This document shows, in pieces, positions 1 through 5,264 of a stretch of DNA of 11,476 nucleotides. The translations under genes were made by a program, and so were the position numbers. The stretch is from contig CAMTFK010000147.1 of the NCBI GenBank assembly GCA_947071285.1, positions 1 to 11,476 of the forward strand, in the 5' to 3' direction. Source of the DNA: an uncultured Bacteroides sp. (GTDB lineage: Bacteria; Bacteroidota; Bacteroidia; Bacteroidales; Bacteroidaceae). Under the pieces are notes generated by a model, which ran no database searches, had not been told where the DNA came from, and saw nothing but the letters and a program-made list of their open reading frames with translations. The first letter of the stretch is position 1. Each line of letters begins with the position of its first letter.

Positions 1-562
1 AGATACGGCTGATAGTAACCAGCTCCTCATCATTGATTTTAAGAATGTTGCAACGACGCATAGACTCGCAAAGTATCTCTTTCGTATAGAACCCCTGGCG
101 GAGATTGATATCGAAAATCTTAATCTGTTCATCCCCGTCGGGCATCGTATCCAGAAAACGCTGGATAGTGGCACGACTCACCGGGCTGCGCTGTGCCAGC
201 GAACCGAAACAAACCGCACGGGTGGAAAGAGCCAGGCGTTTCAGTTCGTCAGTAAAGGGAATGTTATCCCAAGCCACTCCTTCTTTGATCTCATAGCAAG
301 GAACACCCACAGCATCCAGAGTTACCTGCACCGTACCTGTAGGATAATCCACCTGCTCTATCTGGCAAGCCAGCTTCTTTTGGGCAAATACATCCAATAT
401 TTCTTGGCCGTCGGCATCACGCCCCACGGCACTCACCACACGGCTGTCGAAACCAAACTGTGAAACATGATATGCAAAGTTGGCAGGCGCACCGCCTATT
501 TTCTTTCCTTCGGGCAGCACATCCCAAAGTGCTTCACCCATTCCTACGATGATTTTATTCAT
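1..562 (-). CDS. PfkB-family fructokinase, N-terminal part (C-terminus outside window)
   Basis: Cytoplasmic sugar kinase of the PfkB/ribokinase family, most likely ATP:D-fructose 6-phosphotransferase that feeds imported fructose into glycolysis. The visible 187 residues start MNKIIVGMGEALWDVLPEG. They include the substrate-binding GGAPANFA motif (residues 23-30), the core strand FDINLRQGFY (150-159) and KINDEE (175-180), all typical of bacterial fructokinases. The C-terminal half, with the PfkB signature 2 and the catalytic GAGD aspartate, lies beyond the left edge, so an intact active site cannot be confirmed. The ATG at 560-562 is 39 bp behind the stop of the permease gene on the same strand with no obvious promoter between, so the two are probably co-transcribed. 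Fructose specificity is inferred from motif style and from the GH32/SusCD neighbours; another PfkB sugar kinase is possible but less likely. Confidence 0.9.
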   Translation of the reverse strand, partial: MNKIIVGMGEALWDVLPEGKKIGGAPANFAYHVSQFGFDSRVVSAVGRDADGQEILDVFAQKKLACQIEQVDYPTGTVQVTLDAVGVPCYEIKEGVAWDNIPFTDELKRLALSTRAVCFGSLAQRSPVSRATIQRFLDTMPDGDEQIKIFDINLRQGFYTKEILCESMRRCNILKINDEELVTISRI

Positions 563-601
563 GATACTCGATATAATTATGAATTATGGTTAGATATAAA
601 G

Positions 602-1762
602 TTATTTTTTAATCTTCAAAGTATAATACAGCAGATATAGCACTCCGACAGTCATTACCGCTACCGCACCGCTCTGCCCTACCGCATCGCTTGCCAGTCC
701 CATTGCCAACGGAAATACGGTTCCGCCGAAAAGTCCCATAATCATCAGACCGGAAACTTCGTTCTTCTTGCCCGGCATATACAGCAACGCCTGCGAGAAG
801 ACAATCGAAAAGATATTCGAGTTACCGAAACCTATCAACGCTATGCAAATATAAATAGTTGTTTTGGAATGGAAAGCAAAAAGCCCGATCATTGCAATCA
901 ACATCAGGAAACTACTGATGGCAAAGAACGACTTCGCATTCATCTTCCGCAGAATAAAAGAACCCGTGAAACAGCCTGCCGTACGGAAAATGAAATAAAG
1001 GCTCGTAGCAAATGCGGCGTCATCCAGTCCCATGCCCAGACGTTCCATCAGGATTTTAGGAGCGGTGGTATTCGTACCGACATCAATTCCCACATGGCAC
1101 ATGATGCCGATGAAAGAAAGCAAAATGAACGGTTTGCCCAACAAAGCCAGACACTGGCTGAACGTGGAAGGTTTTCCCTCCTCTTTCTCTTCGGTGATTT
1201 GCGTCTGTCCCAACAGTAAAACTGCAATTACAGCTATCACCATATAAATAGGGAACAGCACGCGCCAACCCATACCGAAGGACGGAATAGCCTGCGTAGC
1301 CCCCCACATGGCAATGTAAGGTGCAAGGAATGAGGCAATCGCTTTTATAAATTGTCCAAAAGTTAGGCTACTTGCCAGCCGGTCACCCCTGACAATATTA
1401 GAGAGCAACGGATTCAGTGAAGTCTGCATCAATGCATTTCCAATCCCCAATAAAGAGAAAGAAAGCAGCATCAACATATAACTATCACCGAAAACGGGTA
1501 ACAAAAGGGAAGCGAATGTCACCACCAAACTAAGGAGTACCGTCTTTTTCTGTCCGATACGGCTCATCAACATACCCGTCGGTACGGAGAAAATCAAGAA
1601 CCAGAAGAAAACCAGCGAAGGAAAAATGTTAGCCTGTGAGTCTGTCAGACCTAAATCGGCTTTTACATAATTGGAGGCGATGCCCACCAAATCGACGAAT
1701 CCCATGGCGAAGAAACAGAACATCACCGGGACAAGCTTAGATAACGAAGAATTAGATTTCAT
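602..1762 (-). CDS. MFS sugar permease, probable inner-membrane fructose transporter
   Basis: A 386-residue polytopic membrane protein of the major facilitator superfamily with about 12 hydrophobic segments. The loop between helices 2 and 3 carries a motif-A-like sequence, GMLMSRIGQKK (residues 63-73), followed by long hydrophobic helices. No signal peptide or extra soluble domain is visible. Length fits the FucP-like/sugar:cation symporter branch. It is the first gene of a leftward unit with the fructokinase. In the B. thetaiotaomicron fructan locus a permease of this type (BT1758) next to a fructokinase imports fructose; by analogy this protein should move fructose from periplasm to cytoplasm. 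Its promoter shares a 27-bp block with the GH32 promoter, which links it to the fructan regulon. The exact substrate is inferred from context, not from the sequence. Confidence 0.88.
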   Translation of the reverse strand: MKSNSSLSKLVPVMFCFFAMGFVDLVGIASNYVKADLGLTDSQANIFPSLVFFWFLIFSVPTGMLMSRIGQKKTVLLSLVVTFASLLLPVFGDSYMLMLLSFSLLGIGNALMQTSLNPLLSNIVRGDRLASSLTFGQFIKAIASFLAPYIAMWGATQAIPSFGMGWRVLFPIYMVIAVIAVLLLGQTQITEEKEEGKPSTFSQCLALLGKPFILLSFIGIMCHVGIDVGTNTTAPKILMERLGMGLDDAAFATSLYFIFRTAGCFTGSFILRKMNAKSFFAISSFLMLIAMIGLFAFHSKTTIYICIALIGFGNSNIFSIVFSQALLYMPGKKNEVSGLMIMGLFGGTVFPLAMGLASDAVGQSGAVAVMTVGVLYLLYYTLKIKK

Positions 1763-1794
1763 TGTTCTATGGTATTAATTTAAGTATATTCCTG

Positions 1795-1820
1795 CTCGGG
1801 AAAGCACGTTGCAAAGGAAG
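1795..1820 (-). promoter_or_regulatory. Promoter of the permease-kinase operon with shared PUL motif
   Basis: Read on the minus strand, TTCCTTTG (1819-1812) is a plausible Bacteroides -7 box (TAnnTTTG with the A replaced). It would give a start near 1805 and a leader of about 43 nt. Just downstream lies GCTTTCCCGAG (1805-1795). The plus-strand block 1794-1820 matches 4861-4887 in front of the GH32 gene at 25 of 27 positions with identical spacing. The leader ends also look alike, with TTAATACCA before both ATGs. I see no convincing -33 box, as expected if an activator is needed. Location and box are inferred from sequence only. Confidence 0.55.
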
Positions 1821-1924
1821 CGAATCTTAAGACAATAGGGTATCACTTTTGTTACAAAGAGTAGCAATTATGATACGAAGCTCTTTTTTACGCCTATTTG
1901 AGAGCTATTATCTGTCTTTTTGTC

Positions 1925-1932
1925 TATTTTTG
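1925..1932 (+). promoter_or_regulatory. Bacteroides -7 box for the epimerase-like gene
   Basis: TATTTTTG matches the Bacteroides sigma-ABfr -7 consensus TAnnTTTG at every fixed position. It lies 36 bp before the ATG at 1969. A TTTG at 1897-1900 could be the -33 element, but its spacing is somewhat long. This promoter lacks the TCGGGAAAG motif of the other promoters here, so the epimerase gene may be expressed independently of the fructan genes. Confidence 0.5.
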
Positions 1933-1968
1933 TGGGAGATTATACAAAGAAACTTTTTAAACAACAAG

Positions 1969-2841
1969 ATGGAAACACTCTTTAATGGACGACTTAGCAT
2001 CGAAGTCTCTGCACATGGAGCAGAACTATGCAGCATTTTTGCCAACGCAAAAGAATACCTGTGGCAGGCTGAACCGGAATTCTGGAAACGCCACTCACCT
2101 GTACTCTTCCCGATTGTAGGTAGCGTATGGGAAAACGAATACCGGAATGAAGGCTCTACTTATGTGCTCACGCAACATGGTTTTGCCCGCGACATGGAAT
2201 TCAAATTAATATTAGAACAGAATGACGAACTGCGTTATCAACTGGTCAGCAACGAAGAAACGCTGAAGAAATATCCTTTCCCGTTCTGCCTCGAAATCGG
2301 TTACCGCATCCGCGACAAGAAAATCGACGTTATGTGGGAAGTGAAGAATACCGGAGAAAAAGAAATGTACTTCCAGATAGGTGCACACCCGGCATTCTAT
2401 TACCCGGATTTCGATGCTGAAACTCAGGAACGGGGATTCTTCGGGTTCAACAAGAAAAGCGGATTGAAATATATCCTGATTTCCGAGAAAGGTTGCGCCG
2501 ACCCGGACACTGAATACCCGTTGAAACTGACCGATGAACTTTTGCCATTGGATACACATACATTCGATAAGGACGCACTGATACTGGAAGGCAGCCAGGT
2601 GAGAAAGGTGACTCTATATAATAAGGAGAAGAAACCTTATCTTAGTCTGCATTTTGATGCTCCCGTGGTGGGGTTATGGTCGCCACCGGCAAAGAATGCT
2701 CCGTTTGTCTGCATAGAGCCGTGGTATGGGCGGTGTGACAGGGCACACTACACAGGTGAGTATAAGGATAAGGATTGGGTGCAGCATCTGCAACCCGAAG
2801 AAACGTTCAGAGGAAAATATACGATTGAGATAGAGGAATAA
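1969..2841 (+). CDS. Aldose 1-epimerase (galactose mutarotase) family protein, LacX-like
   Basis: A 290-residue protein of the galactose-mutarotase-like fold (Aldose_epim). Family landmarks are visible: FWKRHSPVLFPIVG with Arg41, TQHGFARD with His70, IGAHPAFYYP with His140 and FVCIEPWYGRCD with Glu250. In mutarotases two His and a C-terminal Glu serve in acid-base catalysis, so the protein looks active. There is no signal peptide, so it is predicted cytoplasmic. It belongs to the LacX/YeaD-like side of the family, whose substrates are often unknown (free sugars or sugar phosphates). The frame stays open upstream to 1849, but I chose the ATG at 1969: homology begins there (METLFNGRLS) and a perfect -7 box lies at 1925-1932, inside the longer reading. 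The gene faces away from the permease and converges on the GH32 gene. A role in fructose metabolism is possible but unproven. Confidence 0.88.
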   Translation: METLFNGRLSIEVSAHGAELCSIFANAKEYLWQAEPEFWKRHSPVLFPIVGSVWENEYRNEGSTYVLTQHGFARDMEFKLILEQNDELRYQLVSNEETLKKYPFPFCLEIGYRIRDKKIDVMWEVKNTGEKEMYFQIGAHPAFYYPDFDAETQERGFFGFNKKSGLKYILISEKGCADPDTEYPLKLTDELLPLDTHTFDKDALILEGSQVRKVTLYNKEKKPYLSLHFDAPVVGLWSPPAKNAPFVCIEPWYGRCDRAHYTGEYKDKDWVQHLQPEETFRGKYTIEIEE

Positions 2842-2865
2842 AAGAGAAACAGGACAATTTAAAGG

Positions 2866-2972
2866 TCTTCCCCGTACCCGGTCCGTATCAACTCCGTAGC
2901 AAGGCCGTAGCAAATTCGGTTCTATAGCTACGGAGATGATACGGAGTTGATACGGTTCGGGTACGGGGAAGA
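2866..2972. repeat. Large palindrome with arms of four 11-nt units
   Basis: The convergent spacer holds a near-perfect inverted repeat. Outer arms 2866-2898 and 2940-2972 pair at 31 of 33 positions. Each arm is a run of 11-nt units starting CCGTA. The left units begin at 2872, 2883, 2894 and 2905 (CCGTACCCGGT, CCGTATCAACT, CCGTAGCAAGG, CCGTAGCAAAT). On the minus strand the right units run from 2966, 2955, 2944 and 2933 (CCGTACCCGAA, CCGTATCAACT, CCGTATCATCT, CCGTAGCTATA). Pairing is strong in the first two units and weaker in the inner two, where CCGTAGC/GCTACGG still pair. The loop is about 7 nt. It could act as a bidirectional terminator or RNA-stabilising hairpin, or belong to a dispersed repeat family. 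Confidence 0.85.
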
Positions 2973-2975
2973 GGA

Positions 2976-3003
2976 AAAACAGAACATTCTTACGAATGTG
3001 TTT
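2976..3003. terminator. Small bidirectional intrinsic terminator between convergent genes
   Basis: ACATTC (2984-2989), a 4-nt TTAC loop and GAATGT (2994-2999) form a 6-bp stem. On the minus strand, downstream of the GH32 stop at 3019, the stem is followed after three bases by TTTTT (2979-2975). On the plus strand, after the epimerase gene, it is followed by GTTTT. The stem is short and not GC-rich, so efficiency is uncertain; the large palindrome next to it may contribute. Confidence 0.45.
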
Positions 3004-3018
3004 TCATCACAAATTTAG

Positions 3019-4821
3019 CTATTTCAGCTTATAAACCTGGAATGAACTTACCGTGTAGCTTCCACCTTTAGCATAGAAACTGATACGGTTATAAGGTTCC
3101 GAAGGAAATACCAGATTTGTCATCGCCAGACGTCCGTCGTCACCGAATATCTCGATACTGGACTTATCTACGAAGATACGTAGCTTCATCTCATAGTTAT
3201 CTTCTATCGGAGCGAATGTTACCACGGGGAAATCCGGACTGAACGATACGATTCCGCTTTTGGTACGATCCATTGCAAACTTCTTCTCTACCAAATTATA
3301 GTAGATATCCACTTCTTCCCCTTTCGAGTTGAATAGTTGGAAACCAATGACTTCCGCATTTCTGTTCTTGATGGTCATCTCTATTTCATACGAACCGGTA
3401 TTGTCAGCGAGAAGTTTATCCATATTATAGGTACGGTCTACTTTGAAAGAACGCTTCTTCTCCCCTTTTCCGCGTAACGTCAGGAGTTCACGCGAAGGAG
3501 ATGACTTCAGATAAGTCTCGCCGTCCGAAGTATAAAGACTCAAATCGCGGGGAACGGAATTGCCACTGCGGTATTGCGTGGTCGGCACATTGTTGGCGTA
3601 CTGCCAGTTGCTCATCCATGCCAAGGCTATATGGCGTCCTTCGGGAGCATTACTCCAGGTTACGGTAGCATAGTGATCTTTTCCCCAGTCCATCCACTTC
3701 GTCATTTTCGGGGATTCGTTCACAAAGGTCTTTCCGTCGAAGGTTCCTACAAAATATTGGGTAGCGCTACCGCCGAAAGGTCCTCCGGGGTTAATGTTGC
3801 AAATCAATACCCACTTTTTCAGTTCAGTGCCTTCGATGGGCAGTTCAATCAGATCGGGACACTCCCAGACACCGCCATGAGCACCCTGCCCCTCACCGAA
3901 ACTACTTTCATAGGTCCAGTCTTTCAGGTTGGCAGAAGAGTAGAATTGCATTTCCTGACCTACGGCAAGCACCATAATCCACTTGTTGGTGGCATCATGC
4001 CAGAATACTTTCGGGTCGCGGAAGTCGCGTTGGGTGGAAGTCAGTATCGGATTGCGTGCATACTTCTTGAAGGTTTTCCCATTGTCAAGGCTATAAGCCA
4101 TGCTCTGCACCTGGCGCTCGCTTGCCGAGGTATAGAAAGCGATGATGGCTCCGGCACCGAAACCTGCCGTATTATCTTTATCTACTACGCAAGAGCCACT
4201 GAAGATGGTGCCCAATGCATCGGGTGCAATGGCTACCGACTGGTGTTCCCAGGACACAAGGTCAACGCTGGTGGCATGTCCCCAATGCATATTTCCCCAC
4301 ATGGAACCATACGGGTTGTATTGATAAAACAGGTGATACACACCATCCTTATAGACCATGCCATTCGGGTCGTTCATCCATCCATATTGAGGGGTGAAGT
4401 GATAGAGCGGGCGGAAGTCTTCACGGTTGGCAGTGTCGAAAGTATCGGAAAGTTTCATCTCATTCCAGCAGATGGCCGTATCGGGGATGAGCTGGAAATT
4501 AAAGGAGAGTGATTGATTATCAAATCCGGAAAGATCCACCGGAACAAAATAATCTACTTTATTGATAGCCAGACGGACGTTCATGTTGCGCACTACGTCA
4601 TTATTCGCAATCATATAGAGTTTAGCCTCCGGAGAAGTTTCTTCTACGGGAAGCAACAGGAATTTCTTTTGATTCTCAATCTGGACAATGCTCTGTCCGT
4701 CGCCTAAATGTTTAATCACGAAAGGAGGATTAATAGCCTGGCACGAGAAAACAGACCATACAGTACCTATTATAAAGGCGAAAGTCCACCGTGCTGTTAA
4801 CAAATAGTTTTTTAGATTCAT
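3019..4821 (-). CDS. GH32 fructan hydrolase (exported fructosidase/levanase/inulinase type)
   Basis: A 600-residue glycoside hydrolase family 32 enzyme. All three catalytic motifs are present: WMNDPNG at 148-154 with nucleophile Asp151, FRDP with transition-state stabiliser Asp269, and WECPDL with acid/base Glu320. An extra N-terminal domain (about 30-125) precedes the five-bladed propeller, as in several Bacteroides GH32 enzymes. A C-terminal beta-sandwich (about 440-600) follows. The N-terminus MNLKNYLLTARWTFAFIIG is a signal peptide. VFSC with Cys27 may be a lipobox, but no acidic surface-export residues follow, so a periplasmic location is plausible. An upstream in-frame TTG at 4881 was rejected because it overlaps the probable -7 box; the ATG at 4819-4821 gives a normal start about 50 nt from the predicted transcript start. 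Exo- versus endo-action and inulin versus levan preference cannot be read reliably from sequence. Confidence 0.93.
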   Translation of the reverse strand: MNLKNYLLTARWTFAFIIGTVWSVFSCQAINPPFVIKHLGDGQSIVQIENQKKFLLLPVEETSPEAKLYMIANNDVVRNMNVRLAINKVDYFVPVDLSGFDNQSLSFNFQLIPDTAICWNEMKLSDTFDTANREDFRPLYHFTPQYGWMNDPNGMVYKDGVYHLFYQYNPYGSMWGNMHWGHATSVDLVSWEHQSVAIAPDALGTIFSGSCVVDKDNTAGFGAGAIIAFYTSASERQVQSMAYSLDNGKTFKKYARNPILTSTQRDFRDPKVFWHDATNKWIMVLAVGQEMQFYSSANLKDWTYESSFGEGQGAHGGVWECPDLIELPIEGTELKKWVLICNINPGGPFGGSATQYFVGTFDGKTFVNESPKMTKWMDWGKDHYATVTWSNAPEGRHIALAWMSNWQYANNVPTTQYRSGNSVPRDLSLYTSDGETYLKSSPSRELLTLRGKGEKKRSFKVDRTYNMDKLLADNTGSYEIEMTIKNRNAEVIGFQLFNSKGEEVDIYYNLVEKKFAMDRTKSGIVSFSPDFPVVTFAPIEDNYEMKLRIFVDKSSIEIFGDDGRLAMTNLVFPSEPYNRISFYAKGGSYTVSSFQVYKLK

Positions 4822-4861
4822 GATGTTTCTTGGTATTAAAAAAACAGTTAATAATTGGTTG

Positions 4862-4908
4862 CCCGGGAAAGCACTTTGCAAAGGAAGGGGTTTTCGGGGA
4901 AAGAAGCT
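4862..4908 (-). promoter_or_regulatory. GH32 promoter with two copies of the shared motif
   Basis: On the minus strand TTCCTTTG (4886-4879) is the likely -7 box. CTTTCCCCGA (4903-4894) lies 7 bp upstream of it and GCTTTCCCGG (4872-4863) lies 6 bp downstream. The upstream part, read 4908 to 4876, matches the susC promoter (5143-5175) at 29 of 33 positions. The downstream part matches the permease promoter at 25 of 27. The GH32 promoter thus combines modules of both others. The transcript would start near 4872, giving a leader of about 50 nt. Confidence 0.55.
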
Positions 4909-4994
4909 GCCATTTATGTTTCATAAACTAACAAAATTGATACCAGAGGGGAGATTGAGGCAAGATTAGTTCATTTTTGTAGGGTTATGAATCA

Positions 4995-5084
4995 GTTACG
5001 AGCTACGGGCTACAAGCTACAAGTGCCTGCGCTATGTTCCGAAAGGCACTTGTAGCTTGTAGCTTGTAGCCTGTAGCTCGTAAC
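4995..5084. repeat. Heptad-built palindrome between divergent promoters
   Basis: An inverted repeat with a 34-nt left arm (4995-5028), a 15-nt loop and a 41-nt right arm (5044-5084). The arms are tandem heptads ending in TGCCT. The left arm reads TTACGAG, CTACGGG, CTACAAG, CTACAAG. The right arm, read on the minus strand, is TTACGAG, CTACAGG, CTACAAG three times. They differ by one base and by one extra 7-nt CTACAAG unit, which would bulge out of the stem. It lies upstream of both genes, so it is not a terminator for either. A cruciform, a protein-binding site or a dispersed repeat are possible. Confidence 0.85.
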
Positions 5085-5142
5085 TCTATTCCTTTCTGCA
5101 CCATTCTGTATCAAATTTACCAGCATCCGAAACATAAATTAC

Positions 5143-5198
5143 AGCTTCTTTCCCGAAAATCCCCTTTCTTTGCAACATCAAAACATGACTCGGGAAAG
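5143..5198 (+). promoter_or_regulatory. susC operon promoter with inverted-repeat operator candidate
   Basis: TTTCTTTG (5165-5172) is the probable -7 box, giving a start near 5178-5180 and a leader of about 85 nt. It is bracketed by a perfect 9-bp inverted repeat, CTTTCCCGA (5148-5156) and TCGGGAAAG (5190-5198). The region from AGCTTCTTTCCC at 5143 to TTTGCAA ending at 5175 matches the GH32 promoter at 29 of 33 positions. No clear -33 box is seen, which fits activator-dependent expression. Fructan PULs of this type are known to be controlled by a hybrid two-component regulator, but none is encoded in this window. Confidence 0.6.
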
Positions 5199-5229
5199 CC
5201 AGTTTTGAGAGGTAATCCACAGCGATTAC
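5178..5229 (+). promoter_or_regulatory. Two stem-loops in the susC 5' leader
   Basis: TCAAAAC (5178-5184) pairs with GTTTTGA (5202-5208), a 7-bp stem enclosing the second TCGGGAAAG copy. GTAATC (5212-5217) pairs with GATTAC (5224-5229), a 6-bp stem with a 6-nt loop. Both fall in the predicted untranslated leader, the first at its 5' end. They may stabilise the transcript or affect translation. No match to a known riboswitch is claimed. Confidence 0.4.
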
Positions 5230-5264
5230 AAACAAAGTAAACTATTAAATTAAAATCTAAAAAC

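Larger units (their letters stand above)
4822..5264. other. 443-bp divergent control region between GH32 and susC
   Basis: No gene is supported here. From left to right it contains the short GH32 leader, the GH32 promoter (4862-4908, minus strand), an AT-rich spacer, a heptad-built palindrome (4995-5084), a further spacer, the susC promoter (5143-5198) and a susC leader with two small stem-loops. The small reverse frames that run into it overlap promoters and have no recognisable protein features. Confidence 0.8.

Noticed and set aside
105..296. Small plus-strand frame at the left edge
   Set aside because: Antisense to the fructokinase with no features of its own.
1849..1968. 40-residue N-terminal extension of the epimerase-like protein
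   Set aside because: It contains the -7 box and lies before the start of family homology; the ATG at 1969 is better.
2866..2972. Insertion sequence or MITE with terminal inverted repeats
   Set aside because: The arms meet at a 7-nt loop with no internal cargo, and no target-site duplication is visible; kept as a palindromic repeat only.
3574..4512. 312-residue plus-strand open frame inside the GH32 gene
   Set aside because: It is antisense to a GH32 gene with all catalytic motifs, has no recognisable domain or plausible promoter, and is a by-product of codon usage.
4995..5084. CRISPR-like array
   Set aside because: Units are 7 nt with no spacers, arranged as an inverted repeat, and no cas genes are present.
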